64,000 bases of DNA from Lysobacter_F sp035645555 (GTDB lineage: Bacteria > Pseudomonadota > Gammaproteobacteria > Xanthomonadales > Xanthomonadaceae), in contig DASQMI010000092.1 of the NCBI GenBank assembly GCA_035645555.1, forward strand, positions 20,516 to 84,515. Direction: 5' to 3'. Position 1 is the stretch's first letter, and each line of letters opens with the position of its first letter. Below, one piece after another: positions 11,897 to 22,669 of this stretch. A program made the position numbers and the translations under genes. The notes beneath the pieces are model-generated. The model made no database searches, was not told the DNA's origin, and was given only the letters and a program-made list of their open reading frames with translations.

Positions 11897-12268
11897 ATGA
11901 CCGCAATCGAATGGAGCGATGCCGCTCCGATCTACCGCCAGCTGAAGGAGCGCGTCGTCGCGATGATGCTCGACGGCGTACTCAAGCCCGGCGATGCCCT
12001 GCCTTCGGTACGGCAGGTCGCCGCCGAGTATCGGCTCAATCCCATCACCGTCTCGCGCGCCTATCAGGAGCTCGCGGACGAAGCACTCGTCGAAAAGCGC
12101 AGGGGACTCGGCATGTACGTGACCGAAGGAGCAACGGAAAAGCTGCTGATGCGGGAGCGCGAGCGCTTCCTGAGCGAGGAGTGGCCACTGGTGCTGGAGC
12201 GCATCCAGCGGCTCGGGCTGACTACCGAACAGCTGCTGCGCGCCGGCCGCATGGAGACCCAGCAATGA
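11897..12268 (+). CDS. GntR-family transcriptional regulator, YtrA subfamily
   Basis: A 123-aa repressor with a GntR winged helix (about 10-75: APIYRQLKERVVAMML, LPSVRQVAAEYRLNPITVSRAYQEL) and only a short two-helix C-terminal tail, the YtrA layout rather than the large FadR/HutC effector domains. YtrA regulators sit with ABC transporter genes and repress their own operon, being relieved by cell-envelope stress in some bacteria. A matching palindrome covers the operon promoter. The stop overlaps the ABC ATPase start (ATGA). The inducer is unknown. Confidence 0.93.
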   Translation: MTAIEWSDAAPIYRQLKERVVAMMLDGVLKPGDALPSVRQVAAEYRLNPITVSRAYQELADEALVEKRRGLGMYVTEGATEKLLMRERERFLSEEWPLVLERIQRLGLTTEQLLRAGRMETQQ

Positions 12269-13131
12269 ACGCCGCGTCCATCGTCACCGCCCGCGGCCTG
12301 CGCAAGGCCTACAAGAACAAGGTCGCGCTCGACGGGACTTCGTTCGCCATCGAATCCGGCCGCATCGTCGGCCTGATCGGCCCCAACGGCGCCGGCAAGA
12401 CCACCGCGCTGAAGGCGATCCTCGGGTTGATTCCGTTCGAGGGCGAGCTGTCGGTGCTCGGCTACGACCCGCGTACCCAGCGCGACGCGCTGATGCGCGA
12501 AGTCTGCTTCATCGCCGACGTCGCCGTGCTGCCGCGCTGGATGCGGGTGCAGGAGGCGGTCGAGTTCGTCGCCGGCGTGCACCCGCGATTCGACCGCGCC
12601 AAGTGCGAGCGCTTCCTGGCCAACACCCAGCTGAAGCCAAAGATGAAGGTGCGCGAGATGTCCAAGGGCATGATCGTGCAGCTGCACCTCGCATTGGTGA
12701 TGGCAATCGACGCGCGCCTGCTGGTGCTGGACGAGCCCACGCTCGGCCTCGACATCCTCTACCGCAAGCAGTTCTACCAGCGCCTGCTGGAGGACTACTT
12801 CGACGACCAGAAGACCATCATCGTCACCACCCACCAGGTGGAGGAGATCGAGCACATCCTCACCGACGTGATGTTCATCCGCGACGGCAAGATCGTGCTC
12901 GACCAGCCGATGGAGACGCTCGGCGAGCGCTTTACCGAGGTGCTGGTCAACGCCGACCGCGCCGAGGCGGCGCGGGCGCTCAAGCCGCTGGACGAGCGTG
13001 CGCTGCCGTTCGGCAAGACCGTGATGTTGTTCGACGGCGCCGACAACGGCCGCCTGGCGGAGCTGGGCGAGACCCGCACGCCCGGCCTGGCCGACCTGTT
13101 CGTCGCCACCATGAAGGGGACCTACGCATGA
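12265..13131 (+). CDS. ABC transporter ATP-binding protein (YtrB-like)
   Basis: A 288-aa cytoplasmic ATPase subunit. Walker A is GPNGAGKTT (about 38-46), Walker B LLVLDEPTLGLD, and the switch histidine lies in TTHQVEE. The ABC signature is degenerate, MSKGM in place of LSGGQ, as is common in YtrB/EcsA-type exporters. It should drive the permease encoded next, with overlaps of 4 bp on both sides indicating translational coupling. The transported compound is unknown. Confidence 0.93.
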   Translation: MNAASIVTARGLRKAYKNKVALDGTSFAIESGRIVGLIGPNGAGKTTALKAILGLIPFEGELSVLGYDPRTQRDALMREVCFIADVAVLPRWMRVQEAVEFVAGVHPRFDRAKCERFLANTQLKPKMKVREMSKGMIVQLHLALVMAIDARLLVLDEPTLGLDILYRKQFYQRLLEDYFDDQKTIIVTTHQVEEIEHILTDVMFIRDGKIVLDQPMETLGERFTEVLVNADRAEAARALKPLDERALPFGKTVMLFDGADNGRLAELGETRTPGLADLFVATMKGTYA

Positions 13132-14150
13132 ACGCCGTGGACATCGAAACGACGGCCGCCCCTCGCGCGGCAGCGACCATCCCGCCGGCCCGGAGCTTCG
13201 GCATGCTGCTGAGGCGCGAATTTTGGGAACACCGCGGCGGCTTCTTCTGGGCCCCGGTGGTGACCGGCGCGATCGTGCTGCTGATCGGCCTGCTCGGCAC
13301 CATCACCAGTACGATCATGCTCCAGCGCGCGAAGGAGCGTGGCCTGGTCGACATGGGCCACGTGCAGGCGCAGCTCGATGGCCACGAACAGGTGTTCGGC
13401 GCCGCCGGCGACATCACGCTGCTCACCGGCGTCGGAATCGCCTGCGCGGTACTGGTGTTCGTGGTGTTCTTCTACTCGCTCGGCTCGCTGTACGACGAAC
13501 GCCGCGACCGCAGCGTGCTGTTCTGGAAATCGCTGCCGGTGTCCGATACCGCGACGGTGCTGTCGAAAGTGACCTGGGCGCTGCTGCTGGCGCCGGCGCT
13601 GGCGGTCGCGATCGGCCTGCTGATCGGCTTCGGGATGTGGCTGCTGTCGGCGCTGTCGCTGCTGCTGAGCGGGATCCCGGGCATCCAGGCGATGCTGACC
13701 GAGTCGCACCCGTTCCGCGTGCTGATGAACACGCTGCTGGTGCTGCCGGTGTACTCGTTCTGGGCGCTGCCGACCGTGGGTTGGCTGATGTTCTGCTCGG
13801 CCTGGGCGCGCCGCGTGCCGTTCCTGTGGGCAGTGCTGGTACCGCTCCTCGCCGCCGTGCTGATCAGCTGGCTGGATACCCTGCCCGGCCTCGAGATCCC
13901 GCACGACCGGGTCTGGTACACGCTGGTGTTCCGCGGGTTGGTGAGCATCGTGCCGGGCACCTGGTATTTCCATCCGACCGTCGACGGCAACGTCGCCGAC
14001 ATCGACAACCCGCAGGACATCGCGCGGGCACTCGACCTGAGCGCCAGCTGGCAGGCGTTCACCACGCTCGACCTGTGGATCGGCGCGATCATCGGCGCGG
14101 CGCTGATCTACGCCGCGATCCGCCTGCGCCGCTGGCGCGACGAGGGCTGA
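13128..14150 (+). CDS. ABC transporter permease
   Basis: The 340-aa integral membrane protein has about six hydrophobic segments: near residues 40-60, 104-124, 150-180, 203-223, 231-252 and 312-330. A long soluble loop follows the first segment. The layout resembles ABC-2-type exporters that pair with YtrB-like ATPases. Its start codon overlaps the ATPase stop (ATGA). No substrate can be inferred beyond association with envelope-stress-type operons of this family. Confidence 0.9.
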   Translation: MNAVDIETTAAPRAAATIPPARSFGMLLRREFWEHRGGFFWAPVVTGAIVLLIGLLGTITSTIMLQRAKERGLVDMGHVQAQLDGHEQVFGAAGDITLLTGVGIACAVLVFVVFFYSLGSLYDERRDRSVLFWKSLPVSDTATVLSKVTWALLLAPALAVAIGLLIGFGMWLLSALSLLLSGIPGIQAMLTESHPFRVLMNTLLVLPVYSFWALPTVGWLMFCSAWARRVPFLWAVLVPLLAAVLISWLDTLPGLEIPHDRVWYTLVFRGLVSIVPGTWYFHPTVDGNVADIDNPQDIARALDLSASWQAFTTLDLWIGAIIGAALIYAAIRLRRWRDEG

Positions 14151-14190
14151 GGCCCTCGTCGCATCCCTCCCATCGACCGCGAGTCACGCC

Positions 14191-14820
14191 ATGAACACCG
14201 TCCGCACCCTCGCCGCCACCGCCCTGCTCGCCGCGCTGCCCGCGCTGACCGCCTGCGACGCCGGCGAACGCGCGGCACGCGAGGAAGAAAAGACCGTCGT
14301 CGCCAGCGCGATCCGCTCGGCGCTCAAGGAAGCCCGTCAGGATCTGCGCCACGAGGACATGACGATCTCCGAAGGCACGGGCCACCCGGAAGCGGTGATC
14401 ACCGCGAAGGGCGACCTGGTCATCGACGGCAAGCCGGTGCCGGTGAATGCCGAGCAGCGAGCGCTGCTGCTGCAGTACCGCGGCCATCTCGCCACGATCG
14501 CCGAACACGGCATCGAGATCGGCGCGCAGGGCGCCGACATCGCCGCCACAGCCGTCGGCGAGGCGTTCAAGGGCGTGTTCAATGGCAAGTCCGGCAAGGA
14601 CATCGAGCGCAGCATCGAAGCCAAGGCGGCCGGGATCAAGGCGTCGGCCGCGGTGATGTGCGAGCAGCTGCCCGCGCTGATGGGGCTGCAACAGAAACTC
14701 GCCGCGTCGCTGCCGGCGTTCAGGCCGTACGCGACGATGGACCAGGACGACATCGACGACTGCCGGCGCGACACCGCCCCGCCCACCACCGCGGACGCCG
14801 GCAAGCCGGACCGCGGCTGA
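14191..14820 (+). CDS. DUF2884 (YggN-like) family lipoprotein
   Basis: A 209-aa protein with a signal peptide ending in the lipobox LTAC (Cys22), so probably a periplasmic lipoprotein. The body resembles the YggN/DUF2884 family: a two-strand block GHPEAVITAKGDLVIDGKPV, QRALLLQYR, then a helical stretch (EHGIEIGAQGADIAATAVGEAF) and a late cysteine MCEQLPAL. Function unknown in the family. It begins 40 bp after the permease stop on the same strand and is probably the last gene of the YtrA operon, which would make an envelope role plausible. Confidence 0.8.
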   Translation: MNTVRTLAATALLAALPALTACDAGERAAREEEKTVVASAIRSALKEARQDLRHEDMTISEGTGHPEAVITAKGDLVIDGKPVPVNAEQRALLLQYRGHLATIAEHGIEIGAQGADIAATAVGEAFKGVFNGKSGKDIERSIEAKAAGIKASAAVMCEQLPALMGLQQKLAASLPAFRPYATMDQDDIDDCRRDTAPPTTADAGKPDRG

Positions 14821-14844
14821 TCCCGCCGCGCCGGCGCCCGGCGG

Positions 14845-17747
<2,903 letters not shown>

Positions 17748-17790
17748 AACGGTGGACGGCCGGACCCGTGCGGGCCCGGCCGTCGCGCGA

Positions 17791-18414
17791 TCACGCCGCC
17801 GCGGCAGCCTTGATCAGGCCTTCGGCGACCATCGCCTGCTGCACGGCCGGGCGCGAGCCGATGCGCTTCTGGAACTCCTGGATCACCGGGAACGGCGACA
17901 GGTCGAACTTGGTCGGCTTCGACCACGCCGCCACCACGAACAGGTAGACGTCGGCGACGGTGAAGCGATCGCCCATCAGGTACGGCTGCTTGGCCAGCAG
18001 CTTCTCGAACAGGCCGAAGCGCTTGCGCAGGTATTCGGAGCGCTCCTCGCGCACCTCCGGCAGGCTGGCCGGGTTCCACAGCGGGCCGAAGCTCTTGTGC
18101 AGCTCGGAGTTGATGTAGCCGAGCAGTTCCTGCAGGCGCACGCGCTCGAACGTGCCGTTGGCCGGCGCCAGACCGCCTTCCGGGCGCAGGTCGGCAAGGT
18201 ACTGCATGATCGCCGGGCCTTCGGTCAGCACTTCTCCGTTGTCCAGCTCGAGCGCCGGGACGTAGCCCTTCGGGTTGATTTCGTTGAAGTCGCGGCCATC
18301 GCCGTAGGTCTTGGTGACGAAGTCGACCTTCTCGAGCTTCAGGTCGATGCCGAGCTCGCGGGCGATGATGTGCGGCGCGAGCGAGCAGGTGCCGGGGACG
18401 TAGTAGAGCTTCAT
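17791..18414 (-). CDS. gst: Glutathione S-transferase, beta class
   Basis: A 207-aa two-domain GST: thioredoxin-fold N-terminal domain (1-80) and helical C-terminal domain. Cys10 in PGTCSLAPHI is the beta-class active-site cysteine; the glutathione-binding region shows GYVPALELDNGEVLTEGPAI. It conjugates or reduces electrophiles with glutathione. Its start overlaps the stop of the nitronate monooxygenase gene by 4 bp, so the two are translated together and may form a detoxification pair. Confidence 0.93.
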   Translation of the reverse strand: MKLYYVPGTCSLAPHIIARELGIDLKLEKVDFVTKTYGDGRDFNEINPKGYVPALELDNGEVLTEGPAIMQYLADLRPEGGLAPANGTFERVRLQELLGYINSELHKSFGPLWNPASLPEVREERSEYLRKRFGLFEKLLAKQPYLMGDRFTVADVYLFVVAAWSKPTKFDLSPFPVIQEFQKRIGSRPAVQQAMVAEGLIKAAAAA

Positions 18415-19508
18415 GGGATGCGTTCCTCGTGTTGCTGGGAAGGGTGGCCGTAGAAATCGGCCAGGAGGGACTGCATCAACGCAGTAGCGTCGCGGTGACG
18501 CAGATTCGGTGCGACCTGCCCGCTCCAGAGCGAGATCAGGTCGCTGCGGCCGGCGGCGAGCGCGGCCGGACGGAGCCGGGAGACGAACCAGCCGGTGATC
18601 GGGAACGGCGGAAGCGCGGCTTCAGCCATCTCCTCGGTCCAGCGGTTGCGCACGCCGCGTGCGAGGCGGCCGGTGAACGCGCGGGTGAGCGTGGTGCTGC
18701 GCGCGCGCGTCGAGAACAGCACCTCGCGGTGCAGGTCGGTGGTGCCGGATTCGCGGCAGGCGAGGAACGCCGTGCCGAGCTGCGCCGCCTGCGCGCCGAG
18801 CGCGAGCGCGGCGCGCACGCCGCGGCCATCGGCGATGCCGCCTGCGGCGATCACCGGCGCGCGCACGCGCGGCGCGACGGTGGCGACCAGCGCGAAGGTG
18901 CCGGTCAGCGACGCCTCGGCCGGTTCCAGGAACGAAGGACGGTGCCCGCCGGCCTCGGCGCCGGTGGCGACGATCAGGTCGACCCCGGCCTGGTCGAGCG
19001 CTTCGGCCTCTGCAAGCGTGGTGGCGGCGCCGACAGTGACGATCCCGCGCCGGCGGCACTCGCGCAGCACGTCGGCCGACGGGATTCCGAAGACGAAGCT
19101 GAACACCGGCGGCCGCGCCGCGAGCAACGCCTCCACCTGCGGCTCGAACGCGGGGTGGCCGCGCTCCATCCGCTCGGGCTTGGGCACGCCGAGCTCGCGG
19201 AAATACGGCTCGAACACCGGCCAGTAGCGCTCCAGCGTCGCCGCATCCAGGTTTAGGCCGCCGGCATCGTGGTCGGACACCCACAGATTGATCGCAAACG
19301 GACGCGCCGTGCGGGCGCGGATCGCCTCGACCAGCGGGCCGATCTGCTCCGGCGGCAGCATGTGGGCGCCGAACGAGCCGAGCCCGCCCAGGTTCGACAC
19401 CGTGGCGACCAGCTCGACGCTGGACAGGCCGCCACCGAACGGCCCCTGCACCACCGGATGGTCGATTCCGAGCAGCCGCGTGGCAGCATTGAGGGTGACG
19501 CGATCCAT
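18411..19508 (-). CDS. Nitronate monooxygenase family flavoprotein
   Basis: A 365-aa FMN-dependent TIM-barrel enzyme of the nitronate monooxygenase/2-nitropropane dioxygenase family, which oxidises toxic alkyl nitronates. Visible blocks are PVVQGPFGGGLS at the N terminus, VGAATTLAEAEALDQAGVD, TGAEAGGHR and the phosphate-binding VIAAGGIADGRGVRAAL. The ATG at 19508 follows a GGAG ribosome site. It precedes and overlaps the GST gene and diverges from an HxlR regulator, whose boxes lie in the shared promoter region. Natural substrate unknown; enoyl-reductase (FabK-like) activity is an alternative for this superfamily. Confidence 0.85.
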   Translation of the reverse strand: MDRVTLNAATRLLGIDHPVVQGPFGGGLSSVELVATVSNLGGLGSFGAHMLPPEQIGPLVEAIRARTARPFAINLWVSDHDAGGLNLDAATLERYWPVFEPYFRELGVPKPERMERGHPAFEPQVEALLAARPPVFSFVFGIPSADVLRECRRRGIVTVGAATTLAEAEALDQAGVDLIVATGAEAGGHRPSFLEPAEASLTGTFALVATVAPRVRAPVIAAGGIADGRGVRAALALGAQAAQLGTAFLACRESGTTDLHREVLFSTRARSTTLTRAFTGRLARGVRNRWTEEMAEAALPPFPITGWFVSRLRPAALAAGRSDLISLWSGQVAPNLRHRDATALMQSLLADFYGHPSQQHEERIP

Positions 19509-19542
19509 GTCCACTCCGACGGTTGGAGACCGCGCCATCCTA

Positions 19543-19566
19543 GTAACCAAGAGTTACCATGTAACT
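19543..19566. promoter_or_regulatory. Candidate HxlR operator, three GTAAC boxes
   Basis: GTAAC (19543-19547), GTTAC (19553-19557) and GTAAC (19561-19565) alternate in orientation. The second and third form a perfect AGTTAC-CAT-GTAACT palindrome (19552-19566). Placed between the divergent nitronate monooxygenase and hxlR-type genes, it is a good candidate binding site controlling both. Confidence 0.6.
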
Positions 19567-19620
19567 GCCGGTTAGCGGAACAATCCGTTTCCGGCCGCCT
19601 TAGCGCCGAGACCCTTGCAA

Positions 19621-19986
19621 ATGGACACCCCCGCCAAACCCGTCGTGCACGATCCGCTGGTGGCCTGCCCGCTCACCCGCTGCATGAAGCTGCTCAAGGG
19701 GGCATGGGCGCCGAACGTCATCTGGTATCTGCGCGAAGGGCCGCGCCGGTTCGGCGAGCTGCGCGGCGACATTCCGGCGATCTCCGCGCGCGTGCTGAGC
19801 GCGCGCCTGCGCGAGCTGGAAAGCAAGGGCGTCGTCGAGCGCAAGGTGCACGCGACCTCGCCCCCATGCGTGGAATACGCGCTGACGCCGCTCGGCATGG
19901 AGCTCGTGCCGGCGATCGAGGCGCTGGTGGAAGTGGGCGCGAAGCTCAAGCAGTCGCCGCGCGCGCGGCGCCGCGCCGCGACGTAG
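19621..19986 (+). CDS. HxlR-family transcriptional regulator
   Basis: A 121-aa winged-helix protein. The conserved N-terminal CPLTRCMKLLKGAWAPNVIWYL, the FGELRGDIPAISARVLSARLRELE recognition region and the wing YALTPLGMEL identify HxlR/YodB-type regulators, which often respond to electrophiles or aldehydes through an N-terminal cysteine. Cys16 and Cys21 are candidates here. Divergent from a nitronate monooxygenase-GST pair, it likely governs that detoxification operon. ATG at 19621 is used; a TTG two codons earlier is possible. Confidence 0.92.
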   Translation: MDTPAKPVVHDPLVACPLTRCMKLLKGAWAPNVIWYLREGPRRFGELRGDIPAISARVLSARLRELESKGVVERKVHATSPPCVEYALTPLGMELVPAIEALVEVGAKLKQSPRARRRAAT

Positions 19987-20012
19987 AATCGGCCGCCCTG
20001 CGCGAGCCCCGC

Positions 20013-20414
20013 ATGCGCCTGCTGCTCAACATCGACGTCGACGATCTCGCGGCCGCGGAGCGCTTCTACACCGCCGCGTTCGGCCTGGTGCGCACGCGAA
20101 GGCTCGGCGAGGACGTGGTCGAGATGCGCGGCGCGCAGGTACCTGTCTACCTGCTGCGCAAGCCCGCCGGCACGATCGGCGCGGCCGACGCAGCGCGGGA
20201 CTACCGCCGGCATTGGACGCCGCTGCATGCCGACGTCGTGGTCGACGACCTGCGCGAGGCGCTGCCGCGCGCGCTCGCGGCCGGGGCGCGCCAGGAAGGC
20301 GCCGTGCGCGAGGCCGCATGGGGCGCGATCGTGCCGCTGGCCGACCCGTTCGGGCACGGCTGGTGCCTGGTCGAATTCCGCAACCGCGGCTACGACGAGA
20401 TTGCCACCCCATGA
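20013..20414 (+). CDS. VOC family protein (glyoxalase/bleomycin-resistance fold)
   Basis: A 133-aa protein with the paired beta-alpha-beta-beta-beta modules of the VOC superfamily: IDVDDLAAAERFYTAAFGL at the N terminus, VPVYLL in the middle, and PLADPFGHGWCLVEF at the end. Such proteins bind a metal and act on small molecules; the specific reaction cannot be inferred. A -10-like TAGAAT at 19984-19989 is 23 bp before the ATG. The stop overlaps the oxygenase gene start by 4 bp. Confidence 0.85.
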   Translation: MRLLLNIDVDDLAAAERFYTAAFGLVRTRRLGEDVVEMRGAQVPVYLLRKPAGTIGAADAARDYRRHWTPLHADVVVDDLREALPRALAAGARQEGAVREAAWGAIVPLADPFGHGWCLVEFRNRGYDEIATP

Positions 20415-21619
20415 CCGCACGCCGAAGCGCCACACGCCTGCCGATCGAGATCGACGCGTCCGCCGCGCCGCCGCTGGGCATGCGGCCCGCGCGCTTCCTG
20501 CGCGATTACTGGCAGAAGCGGCCGCTGCTGATCCGCAATGCGTTCCCTGGCTTCGTCTCGCCACTGCAGCCGGAGGATCTCGCCGGGCTCGCCTGCGAGG
20601 AGTTCGCGCTCGCGCGGCTGGTGCGCCACGACCGCCGGCGCGACCGCTGGACCGTGCAGCACGGCCCGTTCGCGGAGGAGATGTTCCCGCGTCTGCCGAA
20701 GCGCGACTGGACCCTGCTGGTGCAGGACGTCGACAAGTGGGACGCCGACGTCGCCGCGCTGCTGCCGGCGTTCGATTTCCTGCCGCGCTGGCGCATCGAC
20801 GACGTCATGGTGTCGTTCGCCGCGCCGGGCGGTTCGGTCGGCGCGCACGTCGACCAGTACGACGTGTTCCTGCTGCAGGCGCACGGGCACCGGCGCTGGC
20901 TGATCGACGCCTCGCCGAATCCGCCGACCGCGTTCCGCGAGGACGCCGAGCTCAAGCTGCTGCGCGAATTCCACCCCACCCACGAGTGGATACTCGCCCC
21001 AGGCGACATGCTGTACCTGCCGCCGGGCGTGCCGCATCACGGCATCGCCGAGGACGCGTGTCTGACGTTCTCGGTCGGCATGCGCGCGCCGTCGGCTGCC
21101 GAGCTGCTCGCCGACTATGTCGACACGCTGACCGTCGACGCCGACGAGGGCGTCCGCTATGCCGATCCCGACCTCGCGCCGGCGCGCGATCCCGCGGAAA
21201 TCGATCCCGCGGCAATGGCGCGCGTGGTCGCGGCGCTCAACGCGCTGCGGATGAACGATGCCGACCGCCTGGGCGACTGGTTCGGCCGCTTCATCACCAC
21301 CTATCGCAGCGCCGGCATGGCGATCGCCGATCCGTCGGCACCGCCTGCGGCGGACGTGGCTGTCGCACTGGCCCAAGGCGCGCTGCTGGTGCGCCATCCG
21401 TGGTCGCGGATGGCCTGGCGCAAAGCGCGCCGTGGCGCGCGGCTGTACGTCACCGGCGACGTACATGCGCTGCCGGTGGCGGATGCGCGTGCGCTGGCCA
21501 ACGCGGACGCGCTGGATCGCGCCGCCTACCATGCGCTGTCCGATGCCGGCCGCGTCTGCCTGCACGCGCTGCTCGCCGCCGGCCACTACCGCCTGCACGA
21601 CGACGGAGACGCGGCGTGA
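20411..21619 (+). CDS. roxA: RoxA-like ribosomal protein L16 arginine hydroxylase (JmjC/cupin)
   Basis: The 402-aa protein matches YcfD/RoxA, an Fe(II)/2-oxoglutarate oxygenase that hydroxylates an arginine of ribosomal protein L16. The iron triad is visible: His146 and Asp148 (GAHVDQYDVFLLQ) and a histidine at 209 or 210 (LPPGVPHHGIA). The N-terminal FLRDYWQKRPLLIRNA and the C-terminal dimer and winged-helix regions are family-typical. It overlaps genes on both sides. Its co-substrate is also the substrate of the 2-oxoglutarate dehydrogenase encoded just downstream, probably a coincidence of position. Confidence 0.92.
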   Translation: MTARRSATRLPIEIDASAAPPLGMRPARFLRDYWQKRPLLIRNAFPGFVSPLQPEDLAGLACEEFALARLVRHDRRRDRWTVQHGPFAEEMFPRLPKRDWTLLVQDVDKWDADVAALLPAFDFLPRWRIDDVMVSFAAPGGSVGAHVDQYDVFLLQAHGHRRWLIDASPNPPTAFREDAELKLLREFHPTHEWILAPGDMLYLPPGVPHHGIAEDACLTFSVGMRAPSAAELLADYVDTLTVDADEGVRYADPDLAPARDPAEIDPAAMARVVAALNALRMNDADRLGDWFGRFITTYRSAGMAIADPSAPPAADVAVALAQGALLVRHPWSRMAWRKARRGARLYVTGDVHALPVADARALANADALDRAAYHALSDAGRVCLHALLAAGHYRLHDDGDAA

Positions 21620-22542
21620 GCGCAGCGGGCGTGCAGGTGCGAATCGTCGAGTACGGCGAGGCCGCGACCGCGCTGCACGCCGTCCGCGACGCCGTGTTCC
21701 TGCACGAGCAGCGGGTGCCGGCGGAGCTCGAGCGCGACGGGCTGGATCCGCTCTGCCGCCACGCGCTCGCCTGCGACGGCGACGGCCGCCCGGTGGGCAG
21801 CGCTCGGCTGGCGCCGCCGCGCGCCGACAACGGCGCGCCCGCGGCGAAGCTCGGCCGGATGGCGGTGCTGGCCGCGCTGCGCGGCCGCGGCATCGGCGAC
21901 GCGCTGCTGCGCGCGCTGCTCGACGAGGCCCGCCGGCTCGGCTGGCGCCGGTTGCGGTTGCACGCACAGGCGCCGGCGGTCGGCTTCTACGCGCGGCACG
22001 GCTTCCTGCCCAGCGGCACGCGCTTCCTGGAAGCTGGCATCGAACACCAGGCCATGCAGCTGACGCTGGATGCGCCCAACCCCGTGGAGACCCGCGAAGC
22101 CGCGCTGGCGGCATGGCTAGCGGTGATCGCGGGCGCGCGCCGCGAGCTCCTGGTGTACAGCCGCGAGCTCGACCCCGGCCAGCTGGACCAGCCGGAGGTG
22201 TTGCGGGCACTGCGCCGCTTCGCCACCGGCGGCGGTCGCGCCCGCATCGCCGTGCAGGACCCGGCGGCCCCGCAGGCGGCGCTCGCGCCGCTGATCGGCC
22301 TGGCCCAGCGGCTGCCGAGCGCGTTCGAATTCCACGCGGTGGAGGATCCGACCGACCGCGCCTACCCGTCGGCGTTCGCCGCCAACGACCGCGGCGGCTG
22401 GCTGTTCCGCCCGCTCGGCCACCGCTTTGAGGGCGAGACGCGGCTCGGCGATACGGTCCGCGTGCGCCAGCTGAGGCAGACGTTCGATCCGGTCTGGGAA
22501 CGCGCCCGACCGTGCACCGAATTCCGCGCGCTCGGGCTCTGA
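21616..22542 (+). CDS. GNAT acetyltransferase fused to an uncharacterised C-terminal domain
   Basis: A 308-aa two-part protein. Residues 1-150 are a GNAT N-acetyltransferase with the acetyl-CoA loop RMAVLAALRGRGIGDAL (81-97) and the block APAVGFYARHGF. Residues about 158-308 form a separate domain I do not recognise, with LLVYSRELDPGQLDQPEVLRAL and a later RIAVQDP; the pattern superficially recalls a phospholipase-D-like fold but lacks an HKD motif. The GTG start overlaps the roxA stop (GTGA). Acceptor unknown. Confidence 0.85.
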   Translation: MSAAGVQVRIVEYGEAATALHAVRDAVFLHEQRVPAELERDGLDPLCRHALACDGDGRPVGSARLAPPRADNGAPAAKLGRMAVLAALRGRGIGDALLRALLDEARRLGWRRLRLHAQAPAVGFYARHGFLPSGTRFLEAGIEHQAMQLTLDAPNPVETREAALAAWLAVIAGARRELLVYSRELDPGQLDQPEVLRALRRFATGGGRARIAVQDPAAPQAALAPLIGLAQRLPSAFEFHAVEDPTDRAYPSAFAANDRGGWLFRPLGHRFEGETRLGDTVRVRQLRQTFDPVWERARPCTEFRALGL

Positions 22543-22581
22543 GCGCTGGCGGGCCGCGCCCATCGGACCGGCCGCTGGGTC

Positions 22582-22587
22582 TATAAT
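22582..22587 (+). promoter_or_regulatory. -10 element TATAAT upstream of sucA
   Basis: A consensus TATAAT stands out in a GC-rich gap, 82 bp before the sucA start, implying an untranslated leader of about 75 nt. No convincing -35 is present at 17 bp, so an activator or an extended -10 may be involved. Confidence 0.6.
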
Positions 22588-22669
22588 TCCGAGTCTTACC
22601 GCCGGCATCTCCGGCCATCGGCCGCGAAACCGGCGGCACTTTTTGCCCTCCCTCCCTTCCGACGCCATC

